Positions 25,998-34,066 of a stretch of 35,178 nt of DNA are shown piece after piece. How positions within the stretch are numbered: position 1 is the first letter of the stretch; each line of letters begins with the position of its first letter. The stretch comes from CAYLQA01 sp964385695 (GTDB taxonomy: Bacteria; Desulfobacterota; Desulfobulbia; Desulfobulbales; Desulfurivibrionaceae). Below the pieces are notes generated by a model. The model was not told where the DNA came from. It saw only the letters and a program-made list of their open reading frames with translations, and searched no databases. The position numbers and the translations under genes are program-made. The stretch is from positions 1-35,178 of the forward strand of contig CAYLQA010000038.1 in assembly GCA_964385695.1 (NCBI GenBank), read 5' to 3'.

Positions 25998-28565
25998 ATG
26001 CGCTTTGACAAACGTGTTACACGACTGAGGGAGACTACTGGAATCCAAGGGAAGTTTCTTATCGGTTTGGGAGTCATCTTTTTTCTTTTTTGCCTGCTTT
26101 CCTCTGCCATAATTTATCTCTATCAAAAAAATAACGTCCAGGAAGAGGCCTTTCGCAGAACGGAAATGGTCATGTCCACGGTGACTGCCACCCGTGGATA
26201 TGTCCGTGAAGTGCTCCGCCCTAAGATGTATGAGGTACTTGGTCAAGATGCCTTTATTATTGAGGCCATGTCCACCTCATATGTAAGCCGCATTGTTATG
26301 GAACGCTTTAAAAAGGACGTGCCGAATTTCATCTATCGCCGTACGGCAATAAACGCCAAAAATGTACGATTTGAGGCTAACTCCCTTGAAAAAGAGATGG
26401 TTCGCTATTTTAACGAACACCCGGAGGCCGTGAACTGGCAAGGAATCATGACTGTTGACGGCAGACGCAACTTCATGCGTTTTCAACCTGTCATCTTTAA
26501 TGAATCCTGTTTGCATTGCCATGGTTCTCCACGGGCAGCCCCCCAACAAATACTCGAAAAGTACGGAGCTGATCGCGGTTTTGATAAAAAAGTCGGGGAA
26601 ATAGGCGGGGTAGTCAGTATTGCCATACCAGTTGAAACCAGTCTTAAACGGATAAAAGAAATTGCTCTTTCAGTTTTCAGTACTGTCTTTCTGGCAGTAT
26701 TTTTTCTTTATGCCATCATTACTTTTTTCTTCAACCGCCTGGTTATCCAGAATCTGCGTGAACTTTTAGATATATTTCGAGGCAAACTCGATGACAAGGA
26801 AACAGATGAAATTTTTCAACAGTCTGCAGGGGTGGATGAGATTGATGATCTCAATAGGATCGCCTCTGTCATGGCTCGCCATCTGCAGGAAAACCGCGAT
26901 AAACTCAAGGATTATGCTGATAATCTCGAGCTGAAAGTTGCCGACCGAACCAAGGCCTTGCAGGCATCCGAAGATCAACTACAGATCCAAATCGCAGAAA
27001 GGAATAAAGAGCTCCTCACCTTAAACTCCATGGCCGAACTCATCACCAAATCCATGGATCTTGCGACAATCCTGCCCCAGGTGCTGCAAAAGACACTTGA
27101 GGTTATTCCGGCTTCAGGCGCAGGTATTTATCTTTTTCAAAGCAGCCCTCCCGGGCTTGCCTTGCAGTGCCAGATTAATGCCCAGGATTTGCATGAACAC
27201 CTGATATGTGATGCTATCCCCCATGAAATCATTGCCGATACAGAAAACTCCGGAGAATCAGCATCGATATGTAATGGTGGCTGCGGACAACTTAACTTTT
27301 TTAAAGACAAAGAAAAATCCACCACAATTCTTAATGTGCCTCTGTGCTGCAGGCAGCAAACTCTCGGCATTATCACCTTGACAGGAATCACCTTAGAGGA
27401 TGTGGATCCGCAGCTAAAAGAGCTGCTGCTCTCCATTGGCCGTCAAGTCGGCATTACCATTGAGAGCCTGCAAAACACAGGGAGACTCTTGCAGAGTAAA
27501 GAGCTTTTGCAGTCTGTTTTTGACGGTATTACGGACTATGTTGCATTGCTCGGTGCTGATGGGACCATGCGCATGGTGAACAAGACTTTACGCAATCGTT
27601 TTAATCTGCAGGACGATACAATTTTCAGCAAACCAATCCGGACCTTGGCTGACGATAAGCCACTACCATTTTCCCTATTCACCAAGGTATTGGATATCGA
27701 CCTTAAAGAGCCATTTTATGATCTGCTCTCTTTCCCGCAGGGTGAAATTTTCGAGGTCCACTTCTACCCAGTGCTCACGGACAGCGGCGAACTGGAGAAC
27801 ATTGTCTGTTATGCCAAAGACGTTACCTTGCAAAAACAATCAGAGCAACGCATGCAGCAAGCAGAAAAGTTGGTTTCAATTGGTCAACTTGCAGCAGGTG
27901 TTGCCCACGAAATCAACAATCCACTAGGCATTATTCTTTGTTATGCAGACCTGTTAAAGGATGATTTGGATGATCAGCAAAAGCGACTTGATGATCTGGC
28001 AATCATTGAAAAGCATGCAAAGAATTGCCAACGCATTGTCTCTGACTTGTTAAATTTTGCCAGAACCCAACAGACAACCCAAAAAGAAGCCTCAGTGAAT
28101 CAGGCAGTTCAGGATGTTGTTTCCATGACCGCTTCTCAATTTGCCAAGAAACAGATTGAGACCAAGCTGGAACTCGCTGATAACCTCCCCTTGTCTCTCC
28201 TTGATCTCGATAAAATCAAACAGGTTTTCTTGAACCTTTTGATTAATGCATCCCAGGCAATTGGCCAAAACGGCCTCATCACAATTTGTACGTATTTTTC
28301 CACTGATACTTCACAGGTATTTATAGTTTTCAAAGACAGCGGCAACGGTATTGACCCGGAAATCCTTGATAATATTTTCGACCCATTTTTTACCACCAAG
28401 TCGCCAGGCGAAGGAACCGGTTTAGGCCTTTCTTTGAGCTATGGCATTGTTAAGGAACATGGTGGGGAAATCACTGTGGACAGTACAATCGGCCAAGGCA
28501 GTATTTTCACGGTTATGCTTCCCGTGCGAACTCAACAACCACCATCACCCAAACGTAAAAAATAA
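25998..28565 (+). CDS. Membrane sensor histidine kinase with c-type haem Tll0287-like domain, GAF and PAS
   Basis: An 855-residue kinase. Helix 1 is at about 20-42. A periplasmic DUF3365/Tll0287-like domain (about 50-215) ends with the haem motif CLHCH at 171-175. Helix 2 is at about 222-246. A HAMP-like coiled region, a GAF domain (about 345-495) and a PAS domain (about 500-620) follow. The HisKA phospho-acceptor is His637 in GVAHEINNPLG. The HATPase domain has DSGNGIDPEILDNIFDPFFT and GTGLGLSLSYGIVKEHGG. Start supported by AGGAG 6 nt upstream. The haem suggests sensing of redox state or a small gas. The response regulator starts 1 nt after the stop, and the pair is divergent from the YeiH-like operon. 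Confidence 0.94.
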   Translation: MRFDKRVTRLRETTGIQGKFLIGLGVIFFLFCLLSSAIIYLYQKNNVQEEAFRRTEMVMSTVTATRGYVREVLRPKMYEVLGQDAFIIEAMSTSYVSRIVMERFKKDVPNFIYRRTAINAKNVRFEANSLEKEMVRYFNEHPEAVNWQGIMTVDGRRNFMRFQPVIFNESCLHCHGSPRAAPQQILEKYGADRGFDKKVGEIGGVVSIAIPVETSLKRIKEIALSVFSTVFLAVFFLYAIITFFFNRLVIQNLRELLDIFRGKLDDKETDEIFQQSAGVDEIDDLNRIASVMARHLQENRDKLKDYADNLELKVADRTKALQASEDQLQIQIAERNKELLTLNSMAELITKSMDLATILPQVLQKTLEVIPASGAGIYLFQSSPPGLALQCQINAQDLHEHLICDAIPHEIIADTENSGESASICNGGCGQLNFFKDKEKSTTILNVPLCCRQQTLGIITLTGITLEDVDPQLKELLLSIGRQVGITIESLQNTGRLLQSKELLQSVFDGITDYVALLGADGTMRMVNKTLRNRFNLQDDTIFSKPIRTLADDKPLPFSLFTKVLDIDLKEPFYDLLSFPQGEIFEVHFYPVLTDSGELENIVCYAKDVTLQKQSEQRMQQAEKLVSIGQLAAGVAHEINNPLGIILCYADLLKDDLDDQQKRLDDLAIIEKHAKNCQRIVSDLLNFARTQQTTQKEASVNQAVQDVVSMTASQFAKKQIETKLELADNLPLSLLDLDKIKQVFLNLLINASQAIGQNGLITICTYFSTDTSQVFIVFKDSGNGIDPEILDNIFDPFFTTKSPGEGTGLGLSLSYGIVKEHGGEITVDSTIGQGSIFTVMLPVRTQQPPSPKRKK

Positions 28566-28566
28566 C

Positions 28567-29991
28567 ATGACAATAGATAGAATCCTTCTGGTTGACGATG
28601 AAGCAGACCTGCTCACTGGTTTACAAAGAACCCTAGAGCGAGGGGTAAAAAAAACAGGCATCATCATTACTACCAGTGCCAAAGAGGCCATAGAGCTTAT
28701 CCAAAAAGACTCTTTTGATCTTGCCATGCTGGATATAAAAATGGTCGAGATGAGCGGGCTGGACCTTTTGGAGGAGCTTAAAAAACACGACCCATCCCTC
28801 ACTGTAGTAATGATGACTGCCTTTGCCAGCATTGAAGTGGCAGTGGAAGCAATGCGGCGCGGCGCCTACGATTTTATTACCAAGCCCTTTGATAAAGACG
28901 CTCTCTTTCGGATTGTAAACAAAGGGTTGGAGCGCAACCGCCTGATGCGGGAAAATATTACCCTGCGCGAACGGGTATGCCAAAAAGAGGCTGTTGCCGG
29001 TTTCATCGGTCAATCCGCAAACATGCGCCATTTCCTAGAACGCCTTAAAACTATTGCTTTGTCAAACTATACGGTTTTGGTGCGAGGAGAATCCGGCACA
29101 GGCAAAGAGCTGACCGCACGGGCTATCCACAACCTGAGCAAGCGCCGTAATCATTCATTGATAATGGTTAACTGTCCGGCAATTCCTGAGCATCTTTTAG
29201 AAAGCGAGCTCTTTGGCCATAAACGAGGCGCCTTTACCGGGGCGGATCGTGATCACAAAGGGTTGTTTGAAGAGGCCCAGGGCGGGACAATATGCCTTGA
29301 TGAAATCGGCGACATCCCGGTAAACATTCAAACAAAACTACTCAGGGTCCTTCAAGAGCAAGAAATCAAACCCATCGGGGCAAACAAAACAATCAAGGTA
29401 GATGTGCGAATCATTGCCATGACAAACCAAAACCTTGAGGCAAAGATTAAGGAGCGCAGCTTTCGGGAGGATCTTTTTTATCGACTCAACGTGGTCACTA
29501 TTAAGACTCCGCCTCTTGATGAACTTAGGGAGGATATACCGCTCTTGGTCGGCCATTTCTCGCAAGAGGTATCTTGCGAACTTGCCCACGAGGAAAAACA
29601 ATTTACCCCTGAGGCGATTGAGCTCCTGCAAAAAAGAAACTGGCCCGGTAATGTCCGCGAATTACAAAATATTGTCCGGCAGGCCATCATGTTTTGCCCG
29701 GACAAAAATATAACAGCTGAAATGATCGCCGACTCTTCGCCCGCCACCCCCAAGGAGCAAGCCCTGGAAATCTCTCAGGCTTTCAATCTCGTAGAGACTA
29801 TGCCCTATAAGGATGCAAAGGAACTGGTACTACAGGACTTTAGTAATGCATATATAACCAAGCTGCTGGAATCGACCAACGGCAATGTAACCAAGGCCGC
29901 TGAGTTATCAGGCCTTACCCGGGCTGCTCTACAAAAAATTATGCGCCGAACCTCTATAAAATCCAGTGCATTCAGGCTGCAGGATGATTAA
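28567..29991 (+). CDS. NtrC-family sigma-54-dependent response regulator
   Basis: A 474-residue regulator. The receiver domain (1-125) has phospho-acceptor Asp56 in AMLDIKM and DFITKPFDKDAL. The AAA+ sigma-54 activation domain (about 150-385) has Walker A GESGTGKE near 174, the sigma-54 contact loop GAFTGA at 221-226, Walker B GGTICLDEIGDIP and WPGNVRELQN. The C-terminal Fis-type helix-turn-helix (about 430-465) reads NGNVTKAAELSGLTRAALQK. It is coupled to the haem kinase (1-nt gap) and very likely activates the sigma-54 promoter at 25774-25789. Confidence 0.95.
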   Translation: MTIDRILLVDDEADLLTGLQRTLERGVKKTGIIITTSAKEAIELIQKDSFDLAMLDIKMVEMSGLDLLEELKKHDPSLTVVMMTAFASIEVAVEAMRRGAYDFITKPFDKDALFRIVNKGLERNRLMRENITLRERVCQKEAVAGFIGQSANMRHFLERLKTIALSNYTVLVRGESGTGKELTARAIHNLSKRRNHSLIMVNCPAIPEHLLESELFGHKRGAFTGADRDHKGLFEEAQGGTICLDEIGDIPVNIQTKLLRVLQEQEIKPIGANKTIKVDVRIIAMTNQNLEAKIKERSFREDLFYRLNVVTIKTPPLDELREDIPLLVGHFSQEVSCELAHEEKQFTPEAIELLQKRNWPGNVRELQNIVRQAIMFCPDKNITAEMIADSSPATPKEQALEISQAFNLVETMPYKDAKELVLQDFSNAYITKLLESTNGNVTKAAELSGLTRAALQKIMRRTSIKSSAFRLQDD

Positions 29992-30065
29992 CATTCTTTA
30001 CGATATTTTTTATGTTGTAAGATAGGCTGACAATTACAAACAAACCATTTTTTGGAGTTTCTCAT

Positions 30066-31007
30066 ATGAATGATTCAACAATGCGTGATCTGGTTATTGT
30101 CGGAGGCGGCCCTGGAGGCTTTACCGCCGGTATCTATGCAAAAAGGGCGGCTTTGGACGCTTTGCTCATTGAAAAAGGGGCTGCGGGGGGCCAATTAAAT
30201 AATACAGAAGAGGTAGAGAACTGGCCTGGCACCGAGAAAATCAGCGGTGCTGAACTGGCCATGCAGTTTTCTCAACATGCCCAGAGTTATGGCCTTGAGA
30301 TAATGAACCGTGAAGTTGTTGCCATTGAGCCGGGACTCACGCACCATACAATCAAGCTGGACAATGATGAGGCAATCACCACCCATGCCATAATTCTCGG
30401 TACAGGTGGCAGCCCCAAAAAATTAGAGATCCCAGGGGAAACCGAATACTATGGCCGCGGTGTTTCCTATTGCGCGGTCTGCGATGGCTTTTTTTTCCGG
30501 CAAAAAACAGTTGTTGTTGTCGGTGGTGGCGATAGCGCTTTGGAAGAAGCCCTTTATCTTGCCAAGCTCGCCAAAAAGGTTTACATCGCCCACCGCCGCG
30601 ATGCATTTCGGGCTGGTATGATTTTGCAACAACGGGTGGAAAAGGAAGACCGAATCGAGGTGCTGTGGAATACGGTTTTAAGCGAGATAACCGCTGATGA
30701 GCAGGGAGTAAACGGCGTAGTCTTAAAAGACACGCAAACCAGTGAGCAGCGCCCCCTTGAAACGGACGGAGTTTTTATCTTTATTGGCTTTGAACCCAAT
30801 AACAATCTGGTGCCTGCAGGCACAAAAATGAATGCCAATGGCTATGTTATTACCGATGACAGGTGTGAGACCAACAATGCCGGTATCTTTGCCATTGGCG
30901 ATCTTAAGGAAAAATACGCAAAACAAATTGTCACCGCAGCAGGGGATGGCTGCACGGCAGCTCTGGCTGCTGCCCATTATGTTGAGAGCAAAAAGGCGAG
31001 CTTGTAA
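30066..31007 (+). CDS. trxB: Thioredoxin reductase
   Basis: A 313-residue flavoprotein of normal length. The N-terminal FAD-binding motif is IVGGGPGGFTAGIYAKRA, the redox-active pair is Cys136 and Cys139 in YCAVCDGFFF, the NAD(P)H site is VVVVGGGDSALEEALYLA, and the C-terminal FAD motif is GIFAIGDLKEKYAKQIVTAA. It passes electrons from NAD(P)H to thioredoxin. The Arg pair in HRRDAFRA is retained, which favours NADPH. Ribosome site TGGAG lies about 9 nt upstream. Confidence 0.95.
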   Translation: MNDSTMRDLVIVGGGPGGFTAGIYAKRAALDALLIEKGAAGGQLNNTEEVENWPGTEKISGAELAMQFSQHAQSYGLEIMNREVVAIEPGLTHHTIKLDNDEAITTHAIILGTGGSPKKLEIPGETEYYGRGVSYCAVCDGFFFRQKTVVVVGGGDSALEEALYLAKLAKKVYIAHRRDAFRAGMILQQRVEKEDRIEVLWNTVLSEITADEQGVNGVVLKDTQTSEQRPLETDGVFIFIGFEPNNNLVPAGTKMNANGYVITDDRCETNNAGIFAIGDLKEKYAKQIVTAAGDGCTAALAAAHYVESKKASL

Positions 31008-31066
31008 ATTGATAAAGGCTTTCAGGCATTCTTTTTGATGACAAGAGGGAGGAGAGGCGGAAAATC

Positions 31067-31321
31067 ATGAAGCAAGAAAAAAACGAACGAAAAATTGCCT
31101 TAAAATTGATAGACGGTACCGTGATTCGAGGCACCGTCAATCTCAACAGTGACAGCATTCCCTTAGATCGTATCAGCGATCTTTTAATTCGCGGGACCAA
31201 CCCTTTCATCGTCATCTATGGCTCGACTGTGGGCGGCAAGCATGACCAGGTCTATGTCGTGAACAAACAGCACATTCTCTGGGCCAGCCCTGCAGATGAA
31301 GAGGGAAATTTTCAATTCTGA
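31067..31321 (+). CDS. Small conserved-looking protein downstream of trxB
   Basis: An 84-residue protein. It begins with a charged tail, then a small beta-rich fold (IALKLIDGTVIRGTVNLN, RISDLLIRGTNPFIVIYG, DQVYVVNKQHILWASP) that recalls Sm-like or PilZ-adjacent small domains. I do not recognise a named family. A purine-rich ribosome region (GGAGAGGCGG) lies upstream. It sits 59 nt after trxB and just before a strong terminator, so it is probably the last gene of the trxB transcript. Confidence 0.7.
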   Translation: MKQEKNERKIALKLIDGTVIRGTVNLNSDSIPLDRISDLLIRGTNPFIVIYGSTVGGKHDQVYVVNKQHILWASPADEEGNFQF

Positions 31322-31328
31322 GCAAAAA

Positions 31329-31357
31329 AAGGGGGTGAGCCAAACGCCCACCCCCTT
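31329..31357 (+). terminator. Strong hairpin terminator after the trxB unit
   Basis: AAGGGGGTG pairs with CACCCCCTT (9 bp, 11-nt loop), starting 8 nt after the preceding stop and followed by a short AT-rich tail. Confidence 0.75.
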
Positions 31358-31367
31358 AAAATTTCAA

Positions 31368-31415
31368 TGGAGCCACCGAGCGGAGTCGAACCGCTGACTT
31401 GCTGATTACGAATCA
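31368..31415 (-). tRNA. 3' fragment of a tRNA-Thr(CGU) gene, probable attachment-site scar
   Basis: The minus strand reads the tRNA from within the anticodon stem to the encoded CCA. It contains the anticodon loop TTCGTAA (anticodon CGT, Thr), the variable region, the T arm AGCGG-TTCGACT-CCGCT, the acceptor strand CGGTGGC, discriminator T and CCA. The 5' half is absent: past 31415 the plus strand runs into TTTTTT instead of D-arm sequence. Tyrosine recombinases leave such 3' copies when elements integrate into tRNA genes. Gene content changes from housekeeping to accessory exactly here. Confidence 0.85.
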
Positions 31416-31535
31416 TTTTTTTAACTATGTAAAATCAGGCGGTTACCTCTTCTTTTTATACCTAAGGTAGCGCGATTCGCCTCCAGTGATTTCAATAAGT
31501 TATAGATGGTTGTTCCTAAAGTTTTTGTACCGTGA

Positions 31536-32054
31536 TTATGCGACACACACTTCGTTGATCCACTCAGCAGGGTTTAACACAATCTCTCTTTTCTCCTTTA
31601 TTTCATGGCGGCGTGCCGGTAATTCCCTGAACATACCAACCCCTGCCGTGCAGAGCGTATAGGTTGCCTGCTCAGATGCAAACATCATATAGAGAGAGCG
31701 GATAAATCTATCGTGCGCTTCGCTTATTTCCTGCTTGCCCTTTTCCCACCTTGATACAGTTGAAGGATCAACGCCAACATATTGTGCAAACTCTTTTGCT
31801 TTTTGATGCAGGTCTTTTCTTAGGAAGCGAATTTCTTCAGCACGAAGCAACGCTTTTCTTTTCTCACAGATGTGCAGACCAATAGCCCTGTGCAAATTTT
31901 GCACGCTGGGGAGTGCCGCATAAGACTCGCCGCAAGACTCACACTCATATTGAGTTATGCCATGCAGCACAACATCAAGGCCGGATTCATCGTATTTATA
32001 CGGCTTGTCTTTGACCACCGTCAACTTTGCGCCGCAAGAATAGCAATTTTCCAT
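31536..32054 (-). CDS. MqsA-like antitoxin (YgiT zinc finger plus XRE HTH)
   Basis: About 172 residues from ATG 32054, chosen because AGGAGG lies 6 nt before it. The N-terminal zinc finger has two CxxC pairs (CYSCGAKL and CESCGES). The helix-turn-helix is at about residues 85-125 (AKEFAQYVGVDPSTVSRWEKGKQ shortened: VGVDPSTVSRWEKG). This is the MqsA/YgiT-type antitoxin architecture with a C-terminal extension. It follows the DUF4258 gene on the same strand, its ribosome site overlapping that stop. It should neutralise the toxin and repress the operon. Confidence 0.88.
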   Translation of the reverse strand: MENCYSCGAKLTVVKDKPYKYDESGLDVVLHGITQYECESCGESYAALPSVQNLHRAIGLHICEKRKALLRAEEIRFLRKDLHQKAKEFAQYVGVDPSTVSRWEKGKQEISEAHDRFIRSLYMMFASEQATYTLCTAGVGMFRELPARRHEIKEKREIVLNPAEWINEVCVA

Positions 32055-32064
32055 GATTTTCCTC

Positions 32065-32370
32065 CTAAGATAAAACAGTAATAACAACGCATTTTGAGGG
32101 GCTGATTATGGCTGTTATCACGCCGCCCTCATCGCCTTCCAGGTCTGCCCCGTGGATAGTATATGCCCAGTTATTATTTTCTTCCTTAAACTCTTTCCTG
32201 ACGATTTCGCCATACATCAAGATGTATTGCACATCTGACATTGTGTAGCCACGCTCTACCATCCTTTCTTTGGCGTGCTTGCTGGAAATGAGCATCCCGC
32301 TTGCAGCTATATCACGAATAATGCTTTGCGCCGTGGCAATATCAATGTCTTTGGCTGCGTCAAATTTCAT
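32065..32370 (-). CDS. DUF4258-family putative toxin
   Basis: About 101 residues from ATG 32370; a longer reading to 32406 exists but neither start has a strong ribosome site. The DUF4258 core is SSKHAKERMVERGYTMSDVQ, then GEIVRKE and the C-terminal VITAIISPSKCVVITVLS. DUF4258 proteins are RelE/MqsR-like small proteins repeatedly found beside YgiT-type antitoxins, as here. A ribonuclease toxin is inferred from this pairing. Confidence 0.8.
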   Translation of the reverse strand: MKFDAAKDIDIATAQSIIRDIAASGMLISSKHAKERMVERGYTMSDVQYILMYGEIVRKEFKEENNNWAYTIHGADLEGDEGGVITAIISPSKCVVITVLS

Positions 32371-32656
32371 ATCTATATGATGACCAGAAAACTGACGCCA
32401 CGTCAAGTTTTTTTATGTAAGGTGATTACAACGGTGAGTTGTGTTGGAGTGTTTGCTACGTCAAGCTCTAGCTGAAGGGCTGCCTTGAGAGGTCTTTTTT
32501 ATACCATAAAAGATATACACAAAAGGGGGGGAGTCACCGATGTGAGAGGCCAGGGCACGGCGCACACTGTCTAATAATTTCAACAAGTTACATACACTCC
32601 AGACCATCAAAAGCATATGGTTTTAAAAGAAAAGGCCCCCGGCACGGCCCCCGCAA

Positions 32657-32671
32657 AGTGCGGCAAGCACT
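32657..32671 (-). terminator. Hairpin after the HigBA-like operon
   Basis: AGTGC-GGCAA-GCACT forms a 5-bp stem 12 nt beyond the antitoxin stop. On the minus strand it is followed by a G/C-rich block and then TTTTCTTTT near 32625-32635. Termination is plausible. The spacer 32407-32682 otherwise shows no gene. Confidence 0.4.
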
Positions 32672-32682
32672 CCCTTAACTTT

Positions 32683-33024
32683 TTAGAGTAAGGCCCTAAA
32701 ATCAATATTCAAAACAGTTGCGAAAATCTTTGCGTTCTTCTTGCCAATGGGGCGCTTTCCGTTTTCCATTTCGGAAATATGCCGTTGGGGAATATTCGTC
32801 ATGTCAGAAAGCTGCCTTTGGGTTAATCCTTCTTTATGTCTGGCACCGGCAAGGCATACTCCAGGATCATCGGCTTCCATGAGAGCCTCACGCCAAGGAA
32901 GAACCTCTTCGGCGGTAATAAAGCCCAAACCCTGCAATGCCTTTATTGCCTGGGCCTTTTTGTTTACTGGTCCCCTAAAGTGCAATTCGATCTCAGTACG
33001 GCGCTTTTTCGTGCGTTCCAGCAT
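32683..33024 (-). CDS. HigA-like XRE-family antitoxin
   Basis: About 113 residues from ATG 33024, chosen because GGAGG lies 6 nt upstream. The C-terminal XRE helix-turn-helix is GLTQRQLSDMTNIPQRHISE followed by MENGKRPIGKKNAKIFATVL. It overlaps the upstream toxin gene by 32 nt in another frame, giving the toxin-first order typical of HigBA. It should bind the toxin and the operon promoter. Confidence 0.88.
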   Translation of the reverse strand: MLERTKKRRTEIELHFRGPVNKKAQAIKALQGLGFITAEEVLPWREALMEADDPGVCLAGARHKEGLTQRQLSDMTNIPQRHISEMENGKRPIGKKNAKIFATVLNIDFRALL

Positions 33025-33271
33025 ATGTGACCTCCACAAGGCGAATTTCTTTATCTGTCACCTCCCACACTGCAACATATGTGGGATTCCCTTTTTTAAG
33101 ATGACAATGATGCCTTTTCTTATCGAGCTTTCCATAGTTAGGCCAGTTACCTCTGACAGGTCCGCAAACTTCTATCTCCCGCAAAAGAACAACCAAACTT
33201 TTGTAAATCTGTTTAGGCAATGCCTTTGCAGACTTAGCGGTTCTTTTCGTCAAAACAACTTGCCATTCCAT
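32993..33271 (-). CDS. HigB/RelE-like toxin
   Basis: A 92-residue protein with the RelE-fold pattern: MEWQVVLTKRTAKSAKALPK, LVVLLREIEVCGPVRGNWPNYGKL shortened to GPVRGNWPNYGKL, then HHCHLKKGNPTYVAVWEV and IRLVEVTYAGTHEKAPY. RelE-family toxins cut mRNA, usually at the ribosome. It is the first gene of the pair with the overlapping antitoxin. Confidence 0.87.
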   Translation of the reverse strand: MEWQVVLTKRTAKSAKALPKQIYKSLVVLLREIEVCGPVRGNWPNYGKLDKKRHHCHLKKGNPTYVAVWEVTDKEIRLVEVTYAGTHEKAPY

Positions 33272-33332
33272 ATGGATAATATACTATTTTTTGGTATCAA
33301 GGTCAAGCGGGATAAAATATATTTAAGAGACT

Positions 33333-33349
33333 ACAGGATTCGAACCTGC
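33333..33349 (-). other. tRNA T-arm-like sequence without a complete tRNA
   Basis: The minus strand reads GCAGG-TTCGAAT-CCTGT, a 5-bp stem (one G-U) with the T-loop consensus. The surroundings (33325-33400) cannot be folded by eye into a full cloverleaf: the anticodon arm lacks U33 and a 5-bp stem. It may be another tRNA or attachment-site relic inside the element. Confidence 0.35.
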
Positions 33350-33432
33350 GGCCTACCGCATGGCTCTAGCGTCTTTAGGTGCTACGCAGAATATGCGCAC
33401 AACGACCGAGATAAGCGGGACTAGTTTCCGAC

Positions 33433-33987
33433 TTAATTGCTTTGATAATAGCTTTCCTGTTCCGAGTCATATTTGAATCTTTGACCATAAATTGATTCAT
33501 ATTCAATTGTAATTGACAGACCTTCTAGTTTTTCTTGAAAATCTTCAATTGTCTGACTCTCATTAATAGGGAAAGTGACAGAAAAAATTACTCTTTGTTC
33601 ACCAGCAGGGACTTGGTATCCATGGTTTATGATGGTTGCGGTATGGTCGAAGGTTTTTCCTGACAATATTTCTTTTAATTTTTCGCCAACCTGTGCTGAG
33701 TTTTGGATTTCGAGTTCGATCTCGTCTTGAAAAATTTTATAACTTTTGATTACCGCTGGGCCAAGGCCATTATTCATCAATTCACTTGTTAGCTCCACTT
33801 GGCCTGGAGACATATAATTATGTGAAAATGTTGTTATGTGTGGTTTTACTGATAACTTATTGTGCTTTCGCGTGGCGTGAGCTTGAAACGCGGTATAGAA
33901 CAGAGCGCATAAAGCTATTATTTCTGCTGCATTATCCCCTACCACTTTCCAGATTGTTGTAATCATATTTTTTTTGAAAGCTAACAT
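33433..33987 (-). CDS. Membrane-anchored protein of unknown function
   Basis: A 184-residue protein. One N-terminal helix (NAAEIIALCALFYTAFQAHA, residues about 18-38) is followed by a basic segment (TRKHNK) and a soluble beta-rich domain (LTSELMNNGLGPAVIKSYKI, VPAGEQRVIFSVTFPI). The pattern resembles small anchored domains in mobile-element genes, but I recognise no family. No clear ribosome site is visible; an alternative start is Met8. It lies downstream of the Clp-fold proteinase gene on the same strand, 79 nt apart, with a GACCA/TGGTC hairpin at 34025-34043 between them. Confidence 0.65.
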   Translation of the reverse strand: MLAFKKNMITTIWKVVGDNAAEIIALCALFYTAFQAHATRKHNKLSVKPHITTFSHNYMSPGQVELTSELMNNGLGPAVIKSYKIFQDEIELEIQNSAQVGEKLKEILSGKTFDHTATIINHGYQVPAGEQRVIFSVTFPINESQTIEDFQEKLEGLSITIEYESIYGQRFKYDSEQESYYQSN

Positions 33988-34066
33988 TGGGTGTAACCTG
34001 CCAGCCCCTTGATAGTGTGGGATTGACCAAGCCTCTCCTGGTCAGGTTGACACCATGGTTACATGT

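Noticed and set aside
28441..28566. Extension of the response regulator upstream of 28567
   Set aside because: The extension lies inside the kinase gene in another frame; ATG 28567 begins exactly at the receiver domain.
32741..33424. 227-residue plus-strand frame across the HigBA-like genes
   Set aside because: Antisense to two well-supported genes; its tail with RIRTC is the usual translation of a tRNA T-loop.
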